Assembly (NCBI GenBank): GCA_049514435.1
Contig: JBEKVB010000014.1
Span: 1-64,000, forward strand
Origin: UBA4810 sp002479215
GTDB taxonomy: Bacteria; Desulfobacterota; Syntrophia; Syntrophales; Smithellaceae
Length of the DNA: 64,000 nucleotides
Direction: 5' to 3'
In this document: positions 51,273 through 59,891 of the stretch, in pieces
Position numbering within the stretch: position 1 is the stretch's first letter
Layout: each line of letters opens with the position of its first letter
Translations under genes and position numbers: made by a program
Notes under the pieces: generated by a model
The model's database searches: none
The model's input: only the letters and a program-made list of their open reading frames with translations
Told to the model about the DNA's origin: nothing

Positions 51273-52382
51273 CTATATTTTTAACGGCATAACGATACAT
51301 AGATAGTCATCGCCTTCGGTCTGTTTGATCACCGACGGTTTTATTCCCGATCCAACTTCAAACATAATACTTTCTTTGCCGATCACTGAAATCGCATCAA
51401 TCAAATAGTTCACGTTAAATCCCACATCCATATCTTCACCGCTATAAGTAATATCTATTTCTTCCGTAGCTTCACCCACATCCAGGTTGGTCGAATTAAG
51501 CGTCAGCTTACCTTCCGAAAAAGAAAGAATTACCCCGCCATAACGTTCCGAAGAAACTACATTCATTCTGCGTAAAGCATGAAGGAAAGAGTCCTTTTCC
51601 AAAACAACATTTATACCTTTTTCCGCGGGAATAACCCTTTTATAGTCGGGATAATCGGCATCAACCAGACTAACTTTGAGAAGAGTGTTGTCGGTTTTCA
51701 CAATAAACATGTTTTTATGGATACCTATCTTTATGTTTTCGTTTTCATCGATAATTTTTTTAACTTCCATTAAACCTTTACGGGGAAGGATAACGCCCTT
51801 TCCCGTTTCTAAAAAAGATTCAGATAGTAAATGTTTTGCCAGGGCTAAACGATGACCGTCGGTGGCCACCATGCGCAATATATTATTTGATTCATCCGAA
51901 ATAACCTCTAATAATACTCCGTTTAAGTTTTTTCTCGTTTCATCTGTAGCCATAGCAAACGATGTTTTGTCTATTAAATCCTTAATTATTGTTCCTTTAA
52001 TATTATAAAGTTGAACATCTTTATCGTCAGCAATACTGGGAAAATCTTCTGCCGGTAAGCCGGGTATTTTATAGACCGCTCTCTGACAGGATATTTTTAC
52101 AATGTTATTATCTTGAGAGAAATAAATAACTTCTCCTTGAATTTCCCTAACCATTTCATATAACTTTTTCGCTGAAATAGTTATTTCACCTTTTTTTATT
52201 ATTTCCGCTTCATAATCGGAAATTAAACTTATTTCTCTATCTGTAGCAATTATTTTCAGTTTATTGGCTTCCGCTTTTAAAAGAACATTGTTCAAAATGG
52301 GTAATGTTGTCTTTTTTTCTACAATTCCCAATGTTTTTTGAATACCATCAAGAAAGGTGTTTCTATTTATTTTTAGTTCCAT
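51273..52382 (-). CDS. dnaN: DNA polymerase III beta subunit (sliding clamp)
   Basis: A 369-residue protein of the three-domain clamp fold: 'MELKINRNTFLDGIQKTLGIVEKKTTLPILNNVLL' at the start, 'FAMATDETRKNLNGVLLEV', 'VATDGHRLALAKH', and the C-terminal 'DYLCIVMPLKI', the partner-peptide pocket end. It encircles DNA and tethers polymerase. GGGGGAAGG precedes the ATG. It lies 160 bases downstream of dnaA. Confidence 0.97.
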   Translation of the reverse strand: MELKINRNTFLDGIQKTLGIVEKKTTLPILNNVLLKAEANKLKIIATDREISLISDYEAEIIKKGEITISAKKLYEMVREIQGEVIYFSQDNNIVKISCQRAVYKIPGLPAEDFPSIADDKDVQLYNIKGTIIKDLIDKTSFAMATDETRKNLNGVLLEVISDESNNILRMVATDGHRLALAKHLLSESFLETGKGVILPRKGLMEVKKIIDENENIKIGIHKNMFIVKTDNTLLKVSLVDADYPDYKRVIPAEKGINVVLEKDSFLHALRRMNVVSSERYGGVILSFSEGKLTLNSTNLDVGEATEEIDITYSGEDMDVGFNVNYLIDAISVIGKESIMFEVGSGIKPSVIKQTEGDDYLCIVMPLKI

Positions 52383-52543
52383 ACCTTCCCCCTTGTTTTG
52401 TATTATTTAGTATTATTTTTTCTTTATATTTAATAAGTAGTAATAGTAATAAAGCCTGTGGATATGTTAGTAAATGTAAATTTTGTAATAATTATAATAA
52501 TATAAATTAATAATCGCTTGTTTATAACCTGATATTAAAAACT
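52383..52543. other. oriC: Candidate oriC: A/T-rich dnaA-dnaN gap with DnaA-box-like sites
   Basis: 161 bases between dnaA and dnaN, very A/T-rich, with runs such as 'TAATTATAATAATATAAATT' that could unwind. DnaA-box-like 9-mers are TGTGGATAT (52457-52465) and TGTGGATTA (52552-52560, within the dnaA end), each one or two bases from TGTGGATAA. The dnaA-parAB-gyr arrangement also supports an origin nearby. The exact origin cannot be fixed from sequence alone. Confidence 0.5.
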
Positions 52544-53896
52544 TTACGTTTTGTGGATTAAAACATCTTCAATATCCCGAATTACATTTTTTAATTTAGG
52601 ATCGACTTCGATTTTGTTTAAAATCTTATTTGTTGCATAAATTACAGTCGAATGATCTCTATTGCCGATTTTTTGACCGATATCCGGAAAAGAAGCATTG
52701 GTTAATTTTCTGGATAAAAACATGGCAATCTGTCGCGCATAAACAAGATTTTTATTTTTATTATGCGCTTTTATATCGAATATTTTTACGTTTAATTTTC
52801 CGGCAACCACTTTAATTATTTCTTCAATACTTACTTCTTCGTTTCCATTGCGATTAACTACGTTTTTTAGTACTTCTTTTACTAAATCCAAGTCAATTTC
52901 TCTGCCCGTTAAAGAAGAATAAGCGCTTATTCTAACCAGGAAACCTTCCAGTTCGCGAATGTTGGATTCTACGTGAGAGGCAATATAGTGAGCGACAGTA
53001 CTAGGTAAAGTAATTTGACTTTCCTGCATTTTTTTCTCGATGATGGCAATTTTTGTTTCTATTTCCGGAGGCTGAATATCAGCGATCAATCCCCACTCAA
53101 AACGAGAACGCAGTCGTCCTTCCAAGTTAGGAATGTCTTTAGGAAACTTATCGCTAGTGACTACTATTTGTTTTCCCGAGTCATGTAACGTATTGAAAGT
53201 ATGAAAAAATTCTTCCTGGGTTCTTTCTTTTCCTGCTAAAAAATGAATGTCGTCAATTAATAAGCAACTGATATTGCGGTATTTTTCCCTAAATTTAGGC
53301 ATCCGGTCGTAGCGAATAGAATTAATCATTTCATTCATAAATTCTTCCGCGGACACATACATAACATTTAGTTCCGGGTGGGCGGTAGTGGTGAGAAGAC
53401 CGGTAGCATTAAGTAAATGTGTTTTTCCTAAGCCGGATCCGCCGTAAATGAACAAAGGATTGTAATTTTTGGCCGGTTGTTTGGCTACGGCAATGGAAGC
53501 GGCGTGGGCAAACTGATTACAGGGGCCCACCACAAATCTGTCAAAGGTGTAGTGATTATTTAAAAAAGAATAATTTTTCCCTTTACTTGCCGCCGAAGAG
53601 GAAACGCTTTTCGGCTGGATAGGGGACATTGACATAGAATCCGGGCTTTTTTCTTTACTCTTGGAGAGGATAAATTCAATATCAACTTCAATACCTACAA
53701 CATTTTGCAATGATTGTTTAATCGTGGAAAAATAGTTATCCAAAAGCCAATCTTTGAAAAATTTATTGGGCACTACCAGTTGCACGCATTTATCTTCCAT
53801 AGCAGCTATTTTGATCGGTTTTATCCATGTATCAAAATTTTGCTTACTTAGCTTTTCCTGAATAATTTTAGCCGTTTTGTCCCAAACTGCTTCCAC
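52544..53896 (-). CDS. dnaA: Chromosomal replication initiator DnaA
   Basis: A 450-residue protein: domain I (1-85), a Ser/Lys-rich linker (85-112), and the AAA+ domain with Walker A 'GGSGLGKTH' (152-160), Walker B 'LLIDDIHFL' and the sensor 'RSRFEWGLIADIQ'. C-terminal domain IV has the box-binding helix-turn-helix signature 'GNRDHSTVIYATNKI'. It melts the origin. The start is GTG at 53896, with AAAGGA eight bases upstream. The palindrome at 53921-53940 just upstream could be its autoregulatory site. Confidence 0.97.
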   Translation of the reverse strand: MEAVWDKTAKIIQEKLSKQNFDTWIKPIKIAAMEDKCVQLVVPNKFFKDWLLDNYFSTIKQSLQNVVGIEVDIEFILSKSKEKSPDSMSMSPIQPKSVSSSAASKGKNYSFLNNHYTFDRFVVGPCNQFAHAASIAVAKQPAKNYNPLFIYGGSGLGKTHLLNATGLLTTTAHPELNVMYVSAEEFMNEMINSIRYDRMPKFREKYRNISCLLIDDIHFLAGKERTQEEFFHTFNTLHDSGKQIVVTSDKFPKDIPNLEGRLRSRFEWGLIADIQPPEIETKIAIIEKKMQESQITLPSTVAHYIASHVESNIRELEGFLVRISAYSSLTGREIDLDLVKEVLKNVVNRNGNEEVSIEEIIKVVAGKLNVKIFDIKAHNKNKNLVYARQIAMFLSRKLTNASFPDIGQKIGNRDHSTVIYATNKILNKIEVDPKLKNVIRDIEDVLIHKT

Positions 53897-53920
53897 TGTA
53901 ACAATCCTTTATAAACATAT

Positions 53921-53940
53921 TTATCAACACGTGTTGATAA
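53921..53940. promoter_or_regulatory. 20-bp perfect palindrome upstream of dnaA (two DnaA-box-like halves)
   Basis: TTATCAACACGTGTTGATAA is a perfect palindrome. Each half contains TTATCAACA, one base off the DnaA box TTATCCACA, in opposed orientation. It lies between the parB stop and the dnaA start. Autoregulation of dnaA or an origin element is inferred. Confidence 0.6.
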
Positions 53941-53957
53941 CCAATGAAAACTTCACT

Positions 53958-54812
53958 CTATTTCAAATCATCGAGAATTAAACCAGAGAGGCGGTTCAAT
54001 TCGTCCATAGAAGTGTATCGAATTTCGATAGCACCTTTTTTTGATGTACCCTTGATTTGTACCTTTGCTATAAATTTTGCGCTCATCGCCTTTTCCAAGT
54101 CAGCCAAAAAACGGTCTTTAGAGCCTTGTTTTTTACTCACTGGCTGCTTTTTTAAGTTTTGTATTAGTCGTTCCGTTTCCCGAACGTTTAATTCTTTCTT
54201 TAAGATTATATTCAACGCCGCAATTTGCTCTTCTGCTGAGTTACAAGCCAACAAACAGCGGGCATGGCCTGCCGAAATCTTTTTTTCCACAAGAGCCGCC
54301 TTTATTTTAGCCGGTAATTTTAATAGCCGGATGGTATTGGTAATCGTCGAGCGATCCTTGCCCACACGAAAAGATATTGCTTCCTGAGAAAGGTTAAATT
54401 TTTCGTTTAAAGTTATGTAGGCCGCCGCTTCTTCCAGGGGGTTTAACTCTTCCCTTTGGATATTTTCGATCAGCGACATTTCCGCTGCCTGCATATCCGT
54501 CGCTTCGCGAATGACAATAGGCACATCTTTTAGGCCTGCGGCCTGAGCTGCCCGCCAACGGCGTTCTCCGGCAATTATTTCATATCCTTTGTCCAATTTG
54601 CGGACAATAATCGGTTGTATAATGCCACTGCTTTTGATGGAATCGACCAGTTGCTTTTGATTATTATCATGGAAATTTTTTCGGGGTTGATAACGGTTGG
54701 GCTGCAACTCTTCAATGCCACAAGAAAAAATAGGTATTTTCTTGTCCAGGTCATTCAATAGATCCGGAAAAATGGCACCAAGCCCTTTACCCAGCGCGTT
54801 TTTCTGTGCCAT
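53958..54812 (-). CDS. parB: Chromosome-partitioning protein ParB
   Basis: A 284-residue protein. The N-terminal motif region has 'IEELQPNRYQPRKNF' and 'GYEIIAGERRWRAAQAAG' (CTP-binding box 'GERRWRA'). The helix-turn-helix reads 'NLSQEAISFRVGKDRSTITNTIRLLKLP', which binds parS, and a C-terminal dimerisation region follows. It loads on the parS at 8.56 kb and likely others. Its start touches the end of parA. Confidence 0.96.
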   Translation of the reverse strand: MAQKNALGKGLGAIFPDLLNDLDKKIPIFSCGIEELQPNRYQPRKNFHDNNQKQLVDSIKSSGIIQPIIVRKLDKGYEIIAGERRWRAAQAAGLKDVPIVIREATDMQAAEMSLIENIQREELNPLEEAAAYITLNEKFNLSQEAISFRVGKDRSTITNTIRLLKLPAKIKAALVEKKISAGHARCLLACNSAEEQIAALNIILKKELNVRETERLIQNLKKQPVSKKQGSKDRFLADLEKAMSAKFIAKVQIKGTSKKGAIEIRYTSMDELNRLSGLILDDLK

Positions 54813-55583
54813 TTACATTATTCCTCCCTGAATTATTTCTTGAGCCAATTCCATATAGGCCACAGCCCCGCGCGATTTAATGTCATAAAGAATTATCGGT
54901 AATCCATGGCTTGGACTTTCCGAAAGCCGGACATTGCGCGGAATTATCGTTTTAAAGACTTTGTCTCCAAAATGTTTCTTTACGTCTTCGGTGACACGAT
55001 GCGAAAGCAAATTGCGCGGATCAAACATGGTCAGTAAAATTCCACCTAAGGCCAATTCCGGATTTAATCTTACCTTAACAAGCTTAACCGTGTTTAGTAA
55101 ATACCCTAACCCTTCCATGGCAAAATATTCACATTGTAAAGGAACAATCAAAAAGTCGGCAGAAACAAGAGCATTGACTGTCATAAAACCCAGCGAAGGT
55201 GGACAGTCAATCAATATAAAATCATACTGCCGTTCCATGGATTTTAGTAAGTGCCGTAAACGTTTTTCTCTATCTTCGATATGGACAAATTCAACCTCAA
55301 CACCGATTAAATCCTGGTTGGCGGGAATTATATCCAAATGAGGTATCGCTGTATGCAGAATAACTTTTTCCAAGGGCGCATTGCCGATCATCGCATGGTA
55401 TAAATTAGCTTCTTGAAAGGAATTACTTGTTATGCCCATACCGCTTGTCGAATTGCCCTGAGAATCGCCGTCAATTAGTAAAGTTTTTTTTTCAGCAGCA
55501 GCCAGAGATGAAGACAAATTAATCGCAGTAGTTGTTTTGCCGACCCCCCCTTTTTGATTGGCTATGCATATGATTTTATTCAT
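54813..55583 (-). CDS. parA: Chromosome-partitioning ATPase ParA (Soj)
   Basis: A 256-residue deviant Walker ATPase: 'IANQKGGVGKTTTAINLSSSLA' (signature Lys), 'FILIDCPPSLGFMTVNAL' and 'VPLQCEYFAMEGL'. It binds nucleoid DNA and moves ParB-parS complexes. It is followed by parB with no gap and preceded by rsmG. Confidence 0.97.
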   Translation of the reverse strand: MNKIICIANQKGGVGKTTTAINLSSSLAAAEKKTLLIDGDSQGNSTSGMGITSNSFQEANLYHAMIGNAPLEKVILHTAIPHLDIIPANQDLIGVEVEFVHIEDREKRLRHLLKSMERQYDFILIDCPPSLGFMTVNALVSADFLIVPLQCEYFAMEGLGYLLNTVKLVKVRLNPELALGGILLTMFDPRNLLSHRVTEDVKKHFGDKVFKTIIPRNVRLSESPSHGLPIILYDIKSRGAVAYMELAQEIIQGGIM

Positions 55584-55655
55584 TTATTTATTTGATGTCT
55601 TCCCGGAAATTCTTTTGAAAAAACTGCCGTAAGAACTAGCATAAAAAAACTTTTT

Positions 55656-56336
55656 TTAGAAGGTTTTTTTGTCTTTTTTTGTCTTTTTTCCGACAATAAT
55701 TTTATGCTGAATACCCCGGAGAGGGGAAATTACATCATGTTGAAATAATTCACTAAAATAAGATGCTGTGGCGTTCTTGACACAGGCAGAAAATTCACTA
55801 TCGATATCCCGACCTTTTAAAGCGATCAATGTACCTTGTAGAGCAAGAAAAAAAGCGCCCAGCGATAGGAATTCGGAAAGTTTAAAAGCGGCACGGGAAA
55901 TAACCACATCAAAAAAATCTTTCCATTTATTGTTTTTTATTAAGTTTTCGGCACGTTCATGAAGAACAACCGTTTCGGTGAGGTTTAAGAGACGGATAAT
56001 ATGCTTTAAAAAGGAAACTTTTTTGCGATTGCTTTCCATTAAATAAAGCTGCAAATCCGGACAGGCAATCTTTAAAGGAATGCCGGGAAATCCGGCGCCG
56101 CTTCCTATATCGATTATCCGGGCTGTGTGGTTATCAATAAATTGCAGAGCCGTAAGTGAATCCAGAAAATGCTTGCTGACAATTTCCTGGGCGGATTTTT
56201 CCGATATCAAATTTGTTTTGGCGTTCCACTGGAGTAATTCCTTTTGATACAGGTCAAATTGTTCCAACTGGAGAGTGCTCAATTCAATACCCAATTCTCG
56301 CGTAAACTGACCAAGTAAAATTATTTCCTTTTCCAT
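55656..56336 (-). CDS. rsmG: 16S rRNA (guanine-N7)-methyltransferase RsmG
   Basis: A protein of about 226 residues with the SAM-binding loop 'RIIDIGSGAGFPGIPLKIACPDLQLYLMESNRKKVSFLK' and 'ISRAAFKLSEFL'. It modifies G527 of 16S rRNA (E. coli numbering). It is the typical first gene of the rsmG-parAB-dnaA block. ATG at 56336 is preferred; a GTG nine codons upstream is possible. Neither has a good ribosome binding site. Confidence 0.93.
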   Translation of the reverse strand: MEKEIILLGQFTRELGIELSTLQLEQFDLYQKELLQWNAKTNLISEKSAQEIVSKHFLDSLTALQFIDNHTARIIDIGSGAGFPGIPLKIACPDLQLYLMESNRKKVSFLKHIIRLLNLTETVVLHERAENLIKNNKWKDFFDVVISRAAFKLSEFLSLGAFFLALQGTLIALKGRDIDSEFSACVKNATASYFSELFQHDVISPLRGIQHKIIVGKKTKKDKKTF

Positions 56337-56455
56337 GATCGGTAAATAACAAAAAGGCAGCACGACCGCAAGGGGGGATTAATTCCGTAGCCAAGGCTGT
56401 CGGGATAGCGTAGCGTGTTGGAATATGATACAAGCATTGCTGCGGGAGGAAAGAG

Positions 56456-57193
56456 ATGAAGCCGCAGACGAATATGAAAAATATCAGCATCGTTTTATAT
56501 AAGCCCAAATATGCCGGTAATGTTGGTTCTATTGCCCGCGCGGCTAAAAATATGGGTATCGGCAGTATCATCGTTGTAGGCACTACCGATTTTGACCGGG
56601 AGGAAATGCAGCAGCGATCCACTCATCTGGCGGCTGATGTTTTAGATAAAATACAATATTTTGATAATATCGACACAGCTCTTGGCGACTTCAATTATGT
56701 TGTGGGAACAACCTCCCGCCTGGGCAAGGCCCGCGGGCCGTTTATTGCGCCGCGTGTTATTGCCGAAAAAATTGTGAACGTTTCCCGCAAAAATAAAGTT
56801 GCTCTGCTTTTCGGCCCCGAAGATACAGGCCTTTTCAATGATGAATTGCGCTATTGTCATGCTGTAGTCAGCATTCCAACAGCACGAGAACTTAAATCAA
56901 TTAATCTTTCCCATGCGGTGATGATTGTATGCTACGAAATATTTACCGCTTCGCTAGCGTCCATTGAAGAAGCAGCACCCAAATTGGCGCTCTCAAAGGA
57001 GCTGGAAGGCATGTACGGGCAAATAAAAACCTTGCTTGCCCAAATCCGTTTTTTAAATCCCGAAAATCCCGATTACTGGATGATGCATTTGCGGCGCTTT
57101 TTTACCCGCGCTGGTCTTTTATCGAGAGAAGTAAAAATAATTCGGGGTATCTGCCGGCAACTGGAATGGTATGCCCAACACAAAAAAACTTGA
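56456..57193 (+). CDS. TrmH/TrmJ-family RNA 2'-O-methyltransferase
   Basis: A 245-residue SPOUT methyltransferase: 'SIVLYKPKYAGNVGSIARAAKNMGI' (motif 1), 'VALLFGPEDTGLFNDELRYCHAVVSIPTARELKSINLSHAVMIVCYEIF' (motifs 2 and 3, the knot), then a C-terminal helical region as in TrmJ, which modifies tRNA position 32. The exact target is inference. GCGGGAGGAAA precedes the ATG. It is divergent from rsmG, marking a strand switch at 56.4 kb. Confidence 0.88.
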   Translation: MKPQTNMKNISIVLYKPKYAGNVGSIARAAKNMGIGSIIVVGTTDFDREEMQQRSTHLAADVLDKIQYFDNIDTALGDFNYVVGTTSRLGKARGPFIAPRVIAEKIVNVSRKNKVALLFGPEDTGLFNDELRYCHAVVSIPTARELKSINLSHAVMIVCYEIFTASLASIEEAAPKLALSKELEGMYGQIKTLLAQIRFLNPENPDYWMMHLRRFFTRAGLLSREVKIIRGICRQLEWYAQHKKT

Positions 57194-57287
57194 CTTTACC
57201 GGGCAGTTCTCATAGGGATTGCGCATACCAAATTGTCTGGCAATATTTTCCCGGATTTAAATTGAATACCAACGGAGGTTGTAGAAT

Positions 57288-58445
57288 ATGAATAAAGTAT
57301 TTTCTTTTACCGGCGCGAAAAAAATTGTTTTCGGCACAGGGTCGTTATCAACTCTCGCCTCTCACATCAAGGAACTAAACGCGAAAAAACCTCTGGTCGT
57401 AATTGATAAAAATCTTTCCCAGGCAGGTTTTCAGGAAAAAGTAGCCAAGATTCTTAAGCCTGAAGGAATTAAATTTATAATCTTTGATAAGACCGAGCCG
57501 GAGCCGCGCATCGAATTGGCGGATGAAGGTGCGGCCGTGGCCATCAAGAATAAAAGCGATATTATCATCGGGATCGGCGGAGGGAGCGCCATGGACGTAG
57601 CCAAAGCCATCGCTGTTTTGGCCACCAACAAGGGAGGCGCAGTTGATTATCTGGGGTTGAACAAAGTCCCTAAACAGGGCTTGCCAAAAATAATGATTCC
57701 CACCACCGCCGGTACCGGCAGTGAAGTCACCTTTACCGCCGTTTTTGTGCGGAAGGATCTGCAAAAAAAGGAAGGGATGAACAGCCCTCATCTTTATCCG
57801 GAGCTTGCGCTTCTGGATCCGGAATTGACGCTCAGTTTGCCGCCCGGGCCTACGGCGCAAACAGGCCTTGATGCGCTATGTCATGCCATTGAATCTTATA
57901 CATCCGTGAATGCCTCTCCCCTGAGCGAGCTTATTTCTCTGCAGGCAATCATGCTCATTGCTGAAAATTTGCGCACCTGCGTGCATGACGGCAAAAATTT
58001 AGCTGCGCGCGAAAAAATGCTTCTGGGGAGTCTTTATGCGGGGATAGGTTTGGCCAACGCCGGTGTAACCGCGGTGCATTCGCTTTCCTATCCGTTGGGC
58101 GGCAAATACGGAGTCGCGCATGGGCTGGCCAATACCATGATGTTGATTGCAGTCATGGGCTTTAATCTGCCCGCCGCGTTGGACAAATTTACCGATATCG
58201 CCGAAGCCATGGGAGAATGCGTTGACGGTCTTCCCTCCCGCGAGGCGGCGTATTTGGCCCTTGAAGCTGTCGAGGCGTTAATTGAAGATTGCGGTATTCA
58301 CAGTACGCTGGCCGAGTTCGGCATCAAAGAAACAGATTTTCCGGCGCTGGCTGACGTGGCGATGACTGTGGCGCGGCCGCTGGAAAATAATCCGCGGAAA
58401 GTAACCAAAGACGATGCGATCGCAATGTACGCGCAGGCTTTTTGA
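57288..58445 (+). CDS. Iron-containing alcohol dehydrogenase
   Basis: A 385-residue group III alcohol dehydrogenase. The NAD loop is 'IIGIGGGSAMDVAKAIAVLA'. The metal-binding Asp and His residues lie in 'TAQTGLDALCHAIESYTS' and 'HGLANTMML'. 'TTAGTGSEVTFTAVFV' is the family motif. It oxidises or reduces a primary alcohol or 2-hydroxy acid; the substrate is not readable. It shares a likely transcript with the DegT-type gene 18 bases downstream. Confidence 0.92.
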   Translation: MNKVFSFTGAKKIVFGTGSLSTLASHIKELNAKKPLVVIDKNLSQAGFQEKVAKILKPEGIKFIIFDKTEPEPRIELADEGAAVAIKNKSDIIIGIGGGSAMDVAKAIAVLATNKGGAVDYLGLNKVPKQGLPKIMIPTTAGTGSEVTFTAVFVRKDLQKKEGMNSPHLYPELALLDPELTLSLPPGPTAQTGLDALCHAIESYTSVNASPLSELISLQAIMLIAENLRTCVHDGKNLAAREKMLLGSLYAGIGLANAGVTAVHSLSYPLGGKYGVAHGLANTMMLIAVMGFNLPAALDKFTDIAEAMGECVDGLPSREAAYLALEAVEALIEDCGIHSTLAEFGIKETDFPALADVAMTVARPLENNPRKVTKDDAIAMYAQAF

Positions 58446-58463
58446 TAAATTAAGGAGGGAAAC

Positions 58464-59666
58464 ATGGCTGGTGCAGAACTAATCGGCAAAGAAGAAATCA
58501 AGGAAGTAATGGATGTGCTCCAAACAGGCATCCTTATGCGGTACGGATTCGATAAAGAAAGAAAAGGTATTTTTAAGGTTCGGGAATTTGAGGAAACGTT
58601 TGCCAAATATTGTCAGACTCAGTACGCTTTGGGTGTAACTTCCGGTTCATCGGCGCTGAAAATCGCCTTGACGGCGCTGGATGTGGGCCCCGGCGATGAC
58701 GTTCTTGTGCCGGCCTTTACTTTTTTAGCAACTTATGAAGCGGTAATGGAAGTGGGCGCTATTCCCATCATGGTGGATATCGACGATACGCTCAATCTTG
58801 ATCCGCAGGAAATCGAAAAGAAAAAGACACCTTATACCAAGGCTGTAATCCCTGTCCATATGTGCGGCTCCGCGGCGAATATTGATAAAATTATAGAAGT
58901 AGCGCGCAAAAACAAGTTGCTGGTGTTGGAAGATAACGCTCAGGGCTGCGGCGCAAGCTTCAAAGGCAAAAAACTGGGTAGCTTTGGCGATATGGGTTGC
59001 TTTAGCTTTGACTATGTTAAAACAGTCACAACCGGCGAAGGCGGGATGGTCATCACCAACAGTATTGATTTATATCACCGGGCGGAATGGTATCACGATC
59101 ATGGTCATGATCATAATCCCAAAGTAAGCCGCGCGCTGGAAGGCAGAACCATTCTGGGTTTCAACTACCGGATGAACGAATTGCAGGGAGCGTTGGGATT
59201 GGCGCAATTGCGCAAACTGGATTACCTAATTGGCGAGCAGAAAAAGAATAAAAAGATTATTAAAGACGTTTTGGCGCAGGTTCCGGGCGTGAAATTCCGT
59301 ACACTGCCCGATCCGGAAGGAGATTCCGCCACGTTCTTAGCCTTTAATTTGCCGGATGAAAATCAGGCGCAAAAATTCCAGAATGTGCTGGCCGCTGAAG
59401 GTGTCGATACAGTTTGCTACAAGCGAAATTTGTGGCATTATGTTCCGAACTGGGAACATTTCCTGGCGCGTTCGACTGCCAACTCCAAGAAATATCCGTT
59501 TACCGATCCTACCTATAAAGGCAAGGCCGAGTATTTAAGGGAAAACATTCCGCAAGCGGAAAACATTTTAGGCCGGACGCTGGTGATGGGCATATCTGTA
59601 AAAATGAGTGCGGAAAAACTTGGACAGATTAAGAAAGGGATTGAACAGGCCACTAAAAATTTCTAA
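58464..59666 (+). CDS. DegT/DnrJ/EryC1-family PLP aminotransferase
   Basis: A 400-residue fold-I enzyme: 'SGSSALKIALTALDVGPGDDVLVPAFTFLATYEAVMEVGAIPIMVDID' (PLP phosphate loop), 'VLEDNAQGCGASFKGKKLGSFGDMGCFSFDYVKTVTTGEGGMV' with the active Lys in YVKT, and 'FNYRMNELQGALGLAQLRKL'. Most members aminate keto-sugars. No sugar-nucleotide genes lie nearby, so the substrate is uncertain. AAGGAGG precedes the ATG. It is followed by a terminator. Confidence 0.9.
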   Translation: MAGAELIGKEEIKEVMDVLQTGILMRYGFDKERKGIFKVREFEETFAKYCQTQYALGVTSGSSALKIALTALDVGPGDDVLVPAFTFLATYEAVMEVGAIPIMVDIDDTLNLDPQEIEKKKTPYTKAVIPVHMCGSAANIDKIIEVARKNKLLVLEDNAQGCGASFKGKKLGSFGDMGCFSFDYVKTVTTGEGGMVITNSIDLYHRAEWYHDHGHDHNPKVSRALEGRTILGFNYRMNELQGALGLAQLRKLDYLIGEQKKNKKIIKDVLAQVPGVKFRTLPDPEGDSATFLAFNLPDENQAQKFQNVLAAEGVDTVCYKRNLWHYVPNWEHFLARSTANSKKYPFTDPTYKGKAEYLRENIPQAENILGRTLVMGISVKMSAEKLGQIKKGIEQATKNF

Positions 59667-59709
59667 CAAACTCGATCTCCTTTGTATAACTTTGTTAGCA
59701 ACTGCGTTA

Positions 59710-59755
59710 GCTTCCTCAACGTATTAGTAATACGCCTCGGGAGCCTCCTCGCTGC
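59710..59755 (+). repeat. Dispersed repeat with a GTATTA-G-TAATAC palindrome
   Basis: The sequence from 'CTTCCTCAACGTATTAG' to 'GCCTCCTC' is the reverse complement of the 44140-44202 element without its insertion. It sits between the DegT gene and its terminator. Confidence 0.6.
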
Positions 59756-59796
59756 CGCCGCGTTCTACTTCGGATATCAAGTTTGTAAGTAAAACA

Positions 59797-59827
59797 AAAA
59801 GCCGCGCTATTACTTAGCGCGGCTTTT
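59797..59827 (+). terminator. Bidirectional rho-independent terminator
   Basis: A perfect 13-bp stem (AAAAGCCGCGCTA / TAGCGCGGCTTTT) with a 5-base loop, and A and T tracts on both sides. It separates the plus-strand operon from the minus-strand cassette region. Confidence 0.9.
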
Positions 59828-59891
59828 ATTTAGGATTGAAATAGTGCAACGGCATATGTTAGGCACGCCGTCAGGTGTCGCCTGGACTTTC

